DNA of 54,257 nt from the NCBI GenBank assembly GCA_030426845.1, contig JAUHXR010000018.1, positions 1 to 54,257 of the forward strand, written 5' to 3'. Position 1 is the stretch's first letter; every line of letters starts with the position of its first letter. Both the position numbers and the translations under genes were made by a program. The DNA is from Polyangia bacterium. Its GTDB lineage: Bacteria > Myxococcota_A > Polyangia > Polyangiales > Sandaracinaceae. The notes beneath the pieces were generated by a model. It was not told where the DNA came from, made no database searches, and saw only the letters and a program-made list of their open reading frames with translations. Positions 43,276 to 53,197 of this stretch are shown here, in pieces.

Positions 43276-44615
43276 TCCTGCAGGTCCATGGAGTTGAGGA
43301 TCCGGGCGCGGCAGAACGAGCCGCGGTCGTTGCCGAGCTGGGTCGCCGACTCGCACGGCTCGGTCGAGGTCGGCGGGTCGTAGCGCCAGATCTCGTAGGG
43401 CGTCACGACGTCGTGATCGGGGCCGATGTCGGTGTTGCCGCTCGCGCCCTGGTAGTCGACGTCGCCGCCGGCGCGGATCTCCTCGAGCGCGTTGGCGAGC
43501 CGCCCCGCGGTGACCGGCCCGGTCTCGGGGGGCGGGGAGGCGACCTCGAGGATCGCGTCGCGCACCGCGGGGCCGTCGGTCGTGCCGGCCCGCGCGATCC
43601 CCAGCGCGAGGAGCGCGACCGCGTCGTAGTTGTTGGACGCGAAGGGGATCGGCGCCGTCCCGTAGACGGTCCGGAACGCGTCGGCGAACGCGTTGTAGGC
43701 GGGGGTCGAAGCGTCGGTCACCGGCGCGGTGCCGTAGAACTCACGGATGAGGTTCGGGTCGCCGACCTCGTCGACGAAGCCGGGCACGCGCACCCCGTCC
43801 GTCCCGATCCAGCGCACGTCGGGGGGAGTGGCGAGCGAGCTCCAGTCGCGCAGGATCTGCCCGGCAGACACCTCGAACGCGACCATCGCCACGCAGTCGG
43901 GGCCCGTGGCGGCGACCTGCTGCACCTCGGTCGCGTAGCTCGCCTGGTCCGAGCGGAACGGCACCCGGATCACCACGGTCATCCCGTCCGCCTCGAGCTC
44001 GCGCTCGATCGCCTCGCCGAAGGGCATCCCATAGGCGTCGTCGAGGTGGAGCACCGCGGGCCGGGTGCACGCGAGGTCCTGCGCGGCGATCGACACGACC
44101 CGGGCCTGGAGCGCGTCGGTCGGCGCGGTGCGAAAGAGGTAGCGCTCCTCGGGCGGCCGGGCGGCGTTGAACGCGGTGATGTTGTCGGAGGTCGAGCAGC
44201 ACGAGATCTGCGGGATCTGGGCGGGCGTGGTGACGGCCGCGATCCCGAGCGTGATGCTGCTCGCGGCCGAGCCCACGAAGCCGACCGCGCCCGCGTCGAG
44301 GAGCTCCATCCCGAGGGCCTCGGCGAGATCGGGGTTGGTCTCGTCGTCGAGGACGACCACGTCGATCAGGCGCCCCGGCAGGACGCCCCCGGCCGCGTTG
44401 ACCTCGTTGACCGCGAGCAGCGCGGCCTTGAGCCACTCCGGCCCCGCCGAGCGCAGGCCGCCCTCGGTGGAGGTCGCGAGCCCGATCACGACGGGGTCGA
44501 GCGAGCCGGGCGGCAACGTGCGCTCCGGCGCGCAGCCGGACCACGCGCCGAGGAGCGCGCCCGCGATCGCCACCGCGCGCGCCGAGCCTCCGACGATCCT
44601 GCGCACCCCCGACAC
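43272..44615 (-). CDS. solitary LIV-type ABC substrate-binding lipoprotein
   Basis: The 447-residue protein has a lipobox WSGC (about residue 28) and a periplasmic-binding-protein type I domain of the branched-chain amino-acid/amide family. Recognised blocks are VVIGLATSTEGG, AALLAVNEVNAAGGVLPGRLIDVVVLDDETNP, GFVGSAASSITLGIAAV, YLFRTAPTDALQARVV, VLHLDDAYGMPFGEAIERELEADG and FASNNYDAVALLALGI. Such proteins bind small amphipathic ligands, but no permease or ATPase genes are adjacent. It may deliver ligand information to the neighbouring signalling proteins rather than serve transport. GTG start; TAGGCT (44625-44630, minus) is a possible -10 9 nt upstream. Confidence 0.9.
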   Translation of the reverse strand: MSGVRRIVGGSARAVAIAGALLGAWSGCAPERTLPPGSLDPVVIGLATSTEGGLRSAGPEWLKAALLAVNEVNAAGGVLPGRLIDVVVLDDETNPDLAEALGMELLDAGAVGFVGSAASSITLGIAAVTTPAQIPQISCCSTSDNITAFNAARPPEERYLFRTAPTDALQARVVSIAAQDLACTRPAVLHLDDAYGMPFGEAIERELEADGMTVVIRVPFRSDQASYATEVQQVAATGPDCVAMVAFEVSAGQILRDWSSLATPPDVRWIGTDGVRVPGFVDEVGDPNLIREFYGTAPVTDASTPAYNAFADAFRTVYGTAPIPFASNNYDAVALLALGIARAGTTDGPAVRDAILEVASPPPETGPVTAGRLANALEEIRAGGDVDYQGASGNTDIGPDHDVVTPYEIWRYDPPTSTEPCESATQLGNDRGSFCRARILNSMDLQE

Positions 44616-44653
44616 CGCGCCCGGAGCCTACACCGGAACCTCGCGGCGCACAG

Positions 44654-44713
44654 GCTCGTCGCGCACGGGCTCGTCGCGCACGGGCTCGTCGCGCACGGGC
44701 TCGTCGCGCGAGG
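44654..44713. repeat. 15-bp tandem repeat, four copies, in frame behind kinase stop
   Basis: Four copies of GCTCGTCGCGCACGG (the last degenerate) lie directly 3' of the kinase stop codon (44715-44717). Read in the kinase frame past that TGA, they encode RDEPV four times within a 28-codon extension that ends at TAG 44628-44630. Confidence 0.75.
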
Positions 44714-44714
44714 C

Positions 44715-46748
44715 TCAGCGGAGGCCGACGCGCCGACTCAGGGTCTCGCCGGCGCGGATCGTCACGCGGTAGGTCTCGTCGACCCCCTGCTCGCGGTTGA
44801 CGAGCCGGAGCGCGTGGGTGCCCGCGGGCAGCTCCACCCGGAGCAGCGGGGTCGTCCCGAGGCTGCGGCCGCCGAGGCTCACCTCCGTCCACGGGGTGGT
44901 CGCGAGGGTGAGGAAGCCGCTGGCCGGCGCGGGCGCCGGAGGCGCGGGGGTCGGCTCGGGGCGCGTCCGGCGACCGGTCCGACGCCGGCGCTCCGACGAG
45001 GTCGGCGCGGCGGCCAGGCCCTCCGGCTCGGTGGACGGCTCGGTCGCCGCGGTCGCCGCGGGCTCGGTCGGCGCCGCCCCCGGCTCGCTCCCCTCCGCCA
45101 CCACGCCGCCGGGCGCGGGGTCGAGCGGGTCGCTCGGCGAGTGATCGCCCCGGTCGCCCAGCGCGGGTTCGGCCAGCCCGGGTTCGGCCAGCCCGGGATC
45201 GCCCAGCGCGGGATCGCCCAGCGCAGGATCGCCCAGCGCGGGATCGCCCAGCGCGGGATCGCCCAGCGCGAGATCGCCCAGCGCGGGATCGCTCGGCGCA
45301 GGCGGAAGGAGCGGGCTCGGCGACGCGGGGTCCAACGCCGACGGCTCGGCGTGGGGGGCCCCGACCGCGGCCGCCGCGGCCGCCGCGTCGACCGCACCTC
45401 GGTCGTCTTCGTCGTCGCCGCCGAGCGGCAGGACGAGGGCGAGGAGCGCAGCCAGCCCGAGCACCGCCGCGAGCGCGACCCAGCGCAGCGTCCGTGAGGG
45501 CCGCCCCGCCTGTGAGGCCGGCGCACGCGTAGGCCGCTCCCCCGAGGCGGGCGCCGTCGACGTCGACGCGGGCGCCGCCGACGCCGAGGACGCGGCGCCC
45601 GTCGACGCGGGCGGCGCGGGAGGCCCCGTGACGGACGGCGTGAAGCTGGGCGTCGGGGTGGGCAGGCTCGACGCCGGCGCGACGATCGCCTCGAGGGTCC
45701 CCTCGCTCGGGGCCCGCCCTGTCCCCGCGAGGCACTCGGCGAGGGTCCGCTCGTGGAGCGCGATGACGGCCTCGAAGCGGGCCCGCATCTCGGCCGCGAC
45801 CTCCTTGCGACCCGCTCGCCGGGGGAGCCCGAGCAGGTAGCGCTCGAGGTCGTCCTTCATCTCCTGGGCGCTCTGGTAGCGCTCGGCCGGATCGCGCTGG
45901 AGCGCCCGCATGCAGATCGTGTCGAGCTCGGTGGAGAGCTCGGGCCGGAACGCGGAGGGCAGCTTGATCTCGCCCTGGATGGTCTCATGGAGCGTGGCGA
46001 GCTCGTTGACGCTCTTGAAGAGCCGCCGGCCGGTGAGCGTCTCCCAGAGCACGACCCCCATGGACCACAGATCCGAGCGCTGATCGACCTCCTGGCCGAG
46101 CGCCTGTTCGGGCGAGATGTAAGCGTACTTGCCCTTGATCACCCCGGTCTGCGTCTCGACGACGTGGGTCGCGGCCTTGGCGATCCCGAAGTCGAGCAGC
46201 TTCACCATCCCGTCGTAGGTGATGAAGATGTTCTGCGGGCTCACGTCGCGGTGCACCACGGTGAGCGGGGTGCCGTCGTAGTCCGTCAGCTCGTGCGCGT
46301 AGGCGAGCCCCTCGAGCGCGTCGGTCACGATGCGCGCCGCGATGCGCGGGTCGATCGGGCGGTCCTGCTGCCCGCTGATCCGCAGCAGGCGCTCGAGGCC
46401 CTGGCCGTCGAGGTACTCCATCGCGAGGTAGTGCCCCGACGCGTGCTCGCCCACCTCGAACGTCTGCACGCAGTGCGGGTGGTTGAGCTGCGCGGCGAGC
46501 CGGGCCTCGTCGAGGAACATCTCCACGAACCCGGGCTCCATCGCGAGGTGGCGGTGGAGCCGCTTGATGACGGTGAGCTTCCGGAAGCCGCCCTGCCCCT
46601 CGACCACCGCGAGGTTCACCTCGGCCATGCCGCCGTGGCCGAGCTTGCCGATGAGCGTGTACTTGCCGTACGGCTGCGGCGGGATCGCGGCGAGCGAGTA
46701 CGCCTGCGTCGCCGCGTCACGCGGTCGCGCCTCACTCGGTGCGGTCAC
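44715..46748 (-). CDS. transmembrane Ser/Thr protein kinase with PEGA-like domain
   Basis: The 677-residue protein has a kinase domain (about 28-300) with LGHGGMAEVNLA, Lys62 (TVIKRL), HRDVSPQN with Asp168, DFG 186-188 and SPEQ. A Pro/Ser/Thr-rich juxtamembrane linker leads to a membrane segment (about 425-447) and an Ala/Asp-rich outside stretch with about nine ALGDP-like pentapeptides encoded by 15-bp repeats (45165-45300). The end is a PEGA domain (about 600-677; FLTLATTPWTEVSLGGRSLGTTPLLRVELPAGTHALRLVN). PEGA domains bind outside ligands or surface partners. GTG start 70 bp after the FHA-activator gene, probably one operon. The FHA protein is a likely phospho-Thr partner. Confidence 0.93.
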   Translation of the reverse strand: MTAPSEARPRDAATQAYSLAAIPPQPYGKYTLIGKLGHGGMAEVNLAVVEGQGGFRKLTVIKRLHRHLAMEPGFVEMFLDEARLAAQLNHPHCVQTFEVGEHASGHYLAMEYLDGQGLERLLRISGQQDRPIDPRIAARIVTDALEGLAYAHELTDYDGTPLTVVHRDVSPQNIFITYDGMVKLLDFGIAKAATHVVETQTGVIKGKYAYISPEQALGQEVDQRSDLWSMGVVLWETLTGRRLFKSVNELATLHETIQGEIKLPSAFRPELSTELDTICMRALQRDPAERYQSAQEMKDDLERYLLGLPRRAGRKEVAAEMRARFEAVIALHERTLAECLAGTGRAPSEGTLEAIVAPASSLPTPTPSFTPSVTGPPAPPASTGAASSASAAPASTSTAPASGERPTRAPASQAGRPSRTLRWVALAAVLGLAALLALVLPLGGDDEDDRGAVDAAAAAAAVGAPHAEPSALDPASPSPLLPPAPSDPALGDLALGDPALGDPALGDPALGDPALGDPGLAEPGLAEPALGDRGDHSPSDPLDPAPGGVVAEGSEPGAAPTEPAATAATEPSTEPEGLAAAPTSSERRRRTGRRTRPEPTPAPPAPAPASGFLTLATTPWTEVSLGGRSLGTTPLLRVELPAGTHALRLVNREQGVDETYRVTIRAGETLSRRVGLR

Positions 46749-46818
46749 GCGGCCCGCCCGCTCACGTCAGCCCCCACGACCCTGGAAGTGTTCGCACCGC
46801 GGCGGCCTCGGTCAACTC

Positions 46819-48201
<1,383 letters not shown>

Positions 48202-48207
48202 CACGCG

Positions 48208-48213
48208 AGCATA
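48208..48213 (-). promoter_or_regulatory. TATGCT -10 element, leaderless type
   Basis: On the minus strand TATGCT is followed by 3 nt, one GTG, and then the GTG at 48201, which is exactly 6 nt from the hexamer. Confidence 0.5.
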
Positions 48214-48242
48214 TCAGCGCCGATGGGGGGCGTGACCCCCGA

Positions 48243-48665
48243 TCAGTCGAGGGCGACGTGGATCACGCCCTCGGCCGGGGCGGTGAGGTGGCCACGGAGG
48301 GTCCGGGTCCCCCCGCGCACCTCGGTGACCCGCACCTCGACGTCGTAGTCGCCGGGGCTCAGCTCCAGCTCGTCGCGGAGGTCCCGAGGAGCCCCCTCGG
48401 GGAAGCGCCGCTGCAGCTCCCGCACGAGCTCGCCCTCCTGCCGGTAGGCGATCGTCGCCTCGCGCACGTCCTCGGGCGCGGGCAGGCGGAGCGAGACCGA
48501 GACGTCACGCGGCACCGCGCCCCCGACCTCGAGGCCGACGGCGACGAGGAAGATCGCGAGCGCCACGAGCTGGAAGCGACGCCGGTTCCGCTCGTAGAAG
48601 CGCGCGAAGCCCGAGGGCTCGTCGTCCTCGGGGTCGCGTGACTCTTCGCTGGTCGGATCGGCCAC
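48243..48665 (-). CDS. single-pass membrane protein, hypothetical
   Basis: The 140-residue protein has an acidic cytoplasmic N-terminus (ADPTSEESRDPEDDEPSG), one membrane segment (about 35-55; basic RNRRRFQ in front), and a beta-rich outside domain (VSVSLRLPAPEDVREATIAYR; SPGDYDVEVRVTEVRGGTRTLRGHL) that reads like one immunoglobulin- or PEGA-like sandwich. GTG 48665 has TATGGT (48675-48680, minus) 9 nt upstream. It lies upstream of the FHA-activator gene on the same strand, 39 bp from its start, and may belong to the same signalling operon. Function unknown. Confidence 0.75.
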   Translation of the reverse strand: MADPTSEESRDPEDDEPSGFARFYERNRRRFQLVALAIFLVAVGLEVGGAVPRDVSVSLRLPAPEDVREATIAYRQEGELVRELQRRFPEGAPRDLRDELELSPGDYDVEVRVTEVRGGTRTLRGHLTAPAEGVIHVALD

Positions 48666-48743
48666 GATGCGGGCACCATAGGTGCGAGCCCCCGCCCGAA
48701 CCAGCCGGAAGAACTTGTGCCCGGCCCGAACGTCGGAGTGTCC

Positions 48744-49184
48744 ATGCGCGCCTTGGTCCCCTGCTACGAATGCTCCCGCCACGTCCGCCCGGACGAGACC
48801 CACTGCCCGTTCTGCGGGGAGTCCGTGCCCTTCGTCCCGATCCGACCCGCGCGACGCTGGCGCCACCTCGGGCGGGCCGCGCTCCTCGGGTTCGCCGCGG
48901 CCACGATGAGCGCCTGCGGAGGCGGCGCCGATGGGGCCGACGACGGAACCGTCGACGACGGCAGCGACGGCAGCGGCGGCGAGGCCGTGCCGGCCTACGG
49001 CGCGCCCGCCGACCCGCCCCCCGATCGGGGCCAAGACGGCCAGGGTGACGACGGCCAGGGTGACGGGACCGACAACGGCTCGGAGGGCTCGGAGGGCTCG
49101 GAGGGCTCGGCCGACGAGGGAGACCCGCTCGACCACGGCACCCCGGTCGCCCTCTACGGCGTGCCCGCGCCGGACTCGCCGTAA
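48744..49184 (+). CDS. zinc-ribbon protein with lipobox-like segment and acidic tail
   Basis: The 146-residue protein begins with a zinc ribbon (CYECSRHVRPDETHCPFCG, about residues 7-25), then a basic region and a hydrophobic stretch ending ATMSACGGG (about residue 58), which resembles a lipobox. An acidic Gly/Ser/Asp tail contains GSE repeats. A zinc ribbon before the signal-like segment would stay inside if that segment is a membrane anchor, or be removed if it is a signal peptide. The combination is unusual. ATG 48744 was chosen directly before the ribbon. Function unknown; divergent from the membrane protein at 48243-48665. Confidence 0.7.
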   Translation: MRALVPCYECSRHVRPDETHCPFCGESVPFVPIRPARRWRHLGRAALLGFAAATMSACGGGADGADDGTVDDGSDGSGGEAVPAYGAPADPPPDRGQDGQGDDGQGDGTDNGSEGSEGSEGSADEGDPLDHGTPVALYGVPAPDSP

Positions 49185-49229
49185 GCGGCGATCCCCCGCG
49201 AGATTTTTGGGTTATCCTGCGTCGACGCC

Positions 49230-52109
49230 ATGGGCGTGGACAGGAAGAGCCTGCGGGCGCTCCGCGACGCGGAGTGGGCTTCGGTGGACGACCTCCGCGA
49301 GTTCGTGGAGGGCGTCCTCCCGCTCGCGAAGCGGGACGTCGAGAAGATGCTCGAGGTCCTGCTCGACCCGAAGATCGAGCGGGTCGGGCCGCGCCACAAG
49401 AACCGCTGCGCGGTGTTCAAGACGGCGGTGACCCGGAGCGCTCAGACGGCGTTCTTCTCGCCGCTCGCCCAGGCGATCGTCCCCGGCGACCCGATGCTGC
49501 GCGCGGTGATCGTCGAGCTGCTGCCTCGGATGAACGACACCGGGCGGCACGACGACCTCTGCGTCGCGCTCGGCGACAAGGACCCCAAGGCGCGGGCGGC
49601 CGCCGCGCAGGCGCTCGGCGAGGTCGGGGGGCCGACCGCGCTCAAGTCCCTGACCGAGCTGGCCCGATCCCCCGGGTTCATGGGGCGCCGCGAGGCCCTC
49701 GACGTGATGATCCCGAAGGCGCGCCACCGCGCCCTCGAGCTGATCGTGGCCGTCGCGGAGCGCGGGACGACCCCCGAGCGGGTCTACGCGCTCGGGTTCC
49801 TCGGCGACCCGGAGCTGATGAGCGGCGCTCTCGAGGGCGCGATCGAGGCCGCCCTCGCCCTCGTCGAGTCGCCCGAGCGGCGGGTCTCGGAGGCAGCGCT
49901 GAGGGCGTTCGCAGCCCTCGCCGAGGGCGACCGCTTCCTCGACGCGATCGCCGGCCGCGTGCTCGAGCCCGACGTCTCGCCGACGATCGTCGAGGCGATC
50001 GGACACGTGCGCTCGCCTCGCGCGGTGCAGATGCTCAAAGCGCGGCTGCGCATCGGGCCGCCCTCGCTCCAGCTCGCGGCGGTCCGCGCGCTCGGGCGCA
50101 TCGCCACCGACGAGGTCGTGGGCCCGCTGGTCGAGGCGCTCCACCTCCCGGACGGCCCCGCGCGCCGGGCCGCCTCGGAGGCGCTCTTCGCCCTCGGCAG
50201 CCGCGACGACATCGACCTCGCCCGCCTCCTCGTCACGCTCCTCAAGAGCCCCCACGCCCACGTCCGCGCGGCGGCCTCGCAGATCGCGAGCACGGTGAAG
50301 CGCGCGACCGAAGACCTGGTGCGTCAGCTCCTCGCGACCCTGCGGGACGAGAGCTGGTGGGTGCGCGAGCGGGTGCTCGACGCGCTGGTCGAGATGCGCC
50401 TGCCGAGCCTCACGCGCTCGCTCGTCGAGTACCTCTCGGACGAGAATCCGGTCATCCGGCGCTACGCCATCTACGGCCTGCTCCGGATGGGCGATCGGGC
50501 CGCCCTCGGCGCGATCCTCACCACCGCGGTCAGCGACGACGACTGGTGGGTGCGCGAGCAGGCGATCCAGGCGACGGCCGAGCTCGGCGATCTGCGCGCG
50601 GTGGAGTACCTGCTCGCGATCGTGGAGCACCGGCCCGATCTGCGGGTCGCCTCGCTCGAGGCGCTCGAAGGCCTCGGCGCGGAGGACGAGCTGCTCAAGC
50701 TGGCCGAGCTCGCGAGCGACGACGACCCCGCGGTGCGCCTGAGCATCGTGACCGCGCTCGGGCGCATCGATCGCGGGCGCGAGGCCGCGTTCTACGTGCA
50801 GGCCTGCCGCGACGACCCGGAGCCGGTGGTCGCGCGCGCGGCCCGCGAGCTGCTCGATCGGTGGGATGTGGGCGGCGAGGACGAGGGCGCGACGGTCGGC
50901 CTGCTCGAGCGCATGCTCGTCGCGGCGGCGCGACGGGAGGCGGACGACCTGCTGCTCGCGCCGAACCGGCCGCCCTACGTGAAGGACCAGGGCCAGGTCT
51001 CGCCCATCAGCAAGGGCCTGCTCTCCGCCGAGGAGATGCAGAAGATGATCTTCCCGCTGCTGACGCCCCAGCAGCGAGACCGCCTGGCGGCCGGCGCCGA
51101 CATCGACATGAGCTACGAGGTGCCGGGCTTCGGGATCCGCTTCCGCATCAACGTCTTCCGCGAGCGGAACGGCCTCGCCGCGGTGTTCCGGCGCATCCAG
51201 ACGGAGGTCCCGCACCTCGACGCGCTCGGGCTCCCCGAGGTGGTGCGCGGCTTCGCCGACTACCCGAACGGGCTCGTCCTCGTCGGGGGCCCGACCGGCT
51301 CGGGCAAGTCGACCACGCTGGCCGCGCTGATCGGCTACATCAACCAGCACAGCGGAAAGCACATCGTCACGATCGAGGACCCGATCGAGATGGTGCACCC
51401 GCAGTCGGCGAGCCTCATCAACCAGCGCGAGGTGGGCACCCACGCGCCCTCGTTCGCCCACGCGCTGCGCGCGGTGCTCCGGCAGGATCCGGACGTGCTC
51501 CTCGTGGGCGAGCTGCGCGACCAGGAGACGATCGAGTTCGCGGTCAACGCGGCCGAGACGGGCCACCTCGTCTTCGCGACGGTGCACACGACGAGCGCCG
51601 CGCTCAGCGTAGACCGCATGATCCACGCGATGCCCGCCGCGCGGCAGCCGCTGATCCGCTCGATGCTCGCCGAGTCGCTCCGCGCCGTCGTCTGCCAGCA
51701 GCTCCTCCGGCGCAGCGACCGCCCGGGCAAGCGGGTCCTCGCGTGCGAGGTGATGATCAACAACCACGCGGTGTCGAACCTCATCCGCAAGGACAAGAGC
51801 TTCCAGATCCCCTCGGTCATCCTCACCCACGCCGACGAGGGGATGCAGCTCATGGACGACCACCTGCAGAAGCTGGTCGCCTCCAAGGTCATCTCGCCCG
51901 AGGACGGGCTCCTCAAGGCGCTCGACAAGCACGCGTTCCGCGCCTTCGTGGACGCCCTCGAGGCGGGCGACCCCTCGGCCGCGACGATCCGCGCGACCGC
52001 GAGCGTCCCACCGCCGTCGATCCCGCCGCCGAACCTCTCGGGCCCCGGCGCCGGCTCGGTCAGCGCGATGCCCCGGTCCGCCGATCACCCGAAGTCGGGG
52101 GTGCGCTGA
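49230..52109 (+). CDS. HEAT-repeat/PilT fusion ATPase
   Basis: The 959-residue protein has about 540 residues of HEAT-type helical repeats (for example LGDKDPKARAAAAQALGEVGG; ATLRDESWWVRERVLDALVEM; SDENPVIRRYAIYGLLRMGDR). A complete PilT-like secretion ATPase follows: PAS-like N-domain (EADDLLLAPNRPPYV), Walker A GPTGSGKST (about 686-694), Asp box TIEDPIEMVH, Walker B VLLVGELRD, His box GHLVFATVHTTSA, and VSNLIRKDKSFQI. PilT ATPases depolymerise type IV pili at the inner membrane. The HEAT region may dock a partner protein. It is followed by a normal-sized PilT with a 1-nt stop/start overlap (TGATG). A TATCCT -10 candidate lies at 49213-49218. Confidence 0.92.
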   Translation: MGVDRKSLRALRDAEWASVDDLREFVEGVLPLAKRDVEKMLEVLLDPKIERVGPRHKNRCAVFKTAVTRSAQTAFFSPLAQAIVPGDPMLRAVIVELLPRMNDTGRHDDLCVALGDKDPKARAAAAQALGEVGGPTALKSLTELARSPGFMGRREALDVMIPKARHRALELIVAVAERGTTPERVYALGFLGDPELMSGALEGAIEAALALVESPERRVSEAALRAFAALAEGDRFLDAIAGRVLEPDVSPTIVEAIGHVRSPRAVQMLKARLRIGPPSLQLAAVRALGRIATDEVVGPLVEALHLPDGPARRAASEALFALGSRDDIDLARLLVTLLKSPHAHVRAAASQIASTVKRATEDLVRQLLATLRDESWWVRERVLDALVEMRLPSLTRSLVEYLSDENPVIRRYAIYGLLRMGDRAALGAILTTAVSDDDWWVREQAIQATAELGDLRAVEYLLAIVEHRPDLRVASLEALEGLGAEDELLKLAELASDDDPAVRLSIVTALGRIDRGREAAFYVQACRDDPEPVVARAARELLDRWDVGGEDEGATVGLLERMLVAAARREADDLLLAPNRPPYVKDQGQVSPISKGLLSAEEMQKMIFPLLTPQQRDRLAAGADIDMSYEVPGFGIRFRINVFRERNGLAAVFRRIQTEVPHLDALGLPEVVRGFADYPNGLVLVGGPTGSGKSTTLAALIGYINQHSGKHIVTIEDPIEMVHPQSASLINQREVGTHAPSFAHALRAVLRQDPDVLLVGELRDQETIEFAVNAAETGHLVFATVHTTSAALSVDRMIHAMPAARQPLIRSMLAESLRAVVCQQLLRRSDRPGKRVLACEVMINNHAVSNLIRKDKSFQIPSVILTHADEGMQLMDDHLQKLVASKVISPEDGLLKALDKHAFRAFVDALEAGDPSAATIRATASVPPPSIPPPNLSGPGAGSVSAMPRSADHPKSGVR

Positions 52110-53197
52110 TGGGCGCCCCGCGGCTCGACACCTTCCTGCGTATCGCCGCCGACCAGGACGCGAGCGACCTCCACTTCCACGCCGGCAAGGTGCCGAAGGT
52201 CCGCCACAACGGCGACCTCATCTCGCTGCCGTTCCGCGTGCTGTCCGAGCTGCAGGTGCGCTCGTTCCTCGACGAGATCATGACCGAGGAGCAGCGCGCG
52301 GAGCTCACGCGCGAGCAGCAGATCGACTTCGCCTACGAGCTCGACGGCGTGGGTCGCTTCCGGATCTCGGCCTGCCGCCAGTCCGACGGGCTCAGCTCGG
52401 TGTTCCGCTACATCCCCGACTCGGTGCCCAAGCTCGTCGAGCTCGACCTGCCGCCGGTGGTCACGACCTTCATCAACCACAGCAACGGGCTCGTCCTGAT
52501 GACCGGGCCGACCGGCTCGGGCAAGACCACGACCCTCGCCGCGCTCGTCGACCGCATCAACGAGACGTCGGCGCGCCACGTGATCACGGTCGAGGATCCG
52601 ATCGAGTACGTGCACCACCCCAAGATGGGGCTCGTCACCCAGCGCGAGGTCGGCACTCACGTGGAGTCGTTCGCGTCGGGCCTGCGCTCGGCGCTGCGCG
52701 AGTCGCCCGACGTGCTGGTGGTCGGCGAGATGCGCGACTTCGAGACAGTGTCGCTCGCGCTCGCGGCGGCCGAGGCGGGCGTCCTCGTGTTCGGCACGCT
52801 GCACACGGGCTCCGCCGCCAAGGCGATCGACCGCGTCCTCGGCACCTGCCCGGCGGACCTCCAGGAGCAGGTGCGCGAGGTCCTCGCCACGCTCCTGCGC
52901 GGCGCGCTCTCGCAGCGCCTCTGCCGCCTGAGGACGGGCGCCGGGCGCGCGGTGGCGACGGAGATCCTGCTCCAGTCGATCTCGATCTCGCACCTGATCC
53001 GCGAGGAGAAGATCCACCAGATCCAGGCGTACCTGCAGGGCGGCGGCGACGGATCGGTCGCGGGCATGAGCAGCCTCGAGCAGTCCCTCGCGCGGCTCGT
53101 GGCCCAGCACCAGATCGAGGAGGCCGAGGCGGTGCGGCACGCAAATGACCTTGATGCGCTGCTGCCGCTCCTCGCGCAGCACAGGGACGCGCTGTGA
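52109..53197 (+). CDS. pilT: PilT/PilU-family twitching ATPase
   Basis: The 362-residue protein is a normal-sized type IV pilus retraction ATPase. It has N-domain ASDLHFHAGKVPKVRHNG, Walker A GPTGSGKTT (about 132-140), Asp box TVEDPIEYVH, Walker B VLVVGEMRD, His box VLVFGTLHTGSA, and the C-terminal SHLIREEKIHQI. The last corresponds to the AIRNLIRE motif needed for retraction. It probably forms hexamers at the pilus base, perhaps mixed with or assisted by the HEAT-fused ATPase encoded directly upstream. Translation is coupled on both sides (TGATG before, GTGA after). No pilin genes are in the window. Whether it is PilT or PilU cannot be decided from motifs alone. Confidence 0.93.
   Translation: MGAPRLDTFLRIAADQDASDLHFHAGKVPKVRHNGDLISLPFRVLSELQVRSFLDEIMTEEQRAELTREQQIDFAYELDGVGRFRISACRQSDGLSSVFRYIPDSVPKLVELDLPPVVTTFINHSNGLVLMTGPTGSGKTTTLAALVDRINETSARHVITVEDPIEYVHHPKMGLVTQREVGTHVESFASGLRSALRESPDVLVVGEMRDFETVSLALAAAEAGVLVFGTLHTGSAAKAIDRVLGTCPADLQEQVREVLATLLRGALSQRLCRLRTGAGRAVATEILLQSISISHLIREEKIHQIQAYLQGGGDGSVAGMSSLEQSLARLVAQHQIEEAEAVRHANDLDALLPLLAQHRDAL

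Noticed and set aside
49212-52088. A 958-codon minus-strand frame opposite the HEAT-PilT gene
   Set aside because: The plus strand has Walker A/B and HEAT repeats; the antisense frame has no recognisable content.
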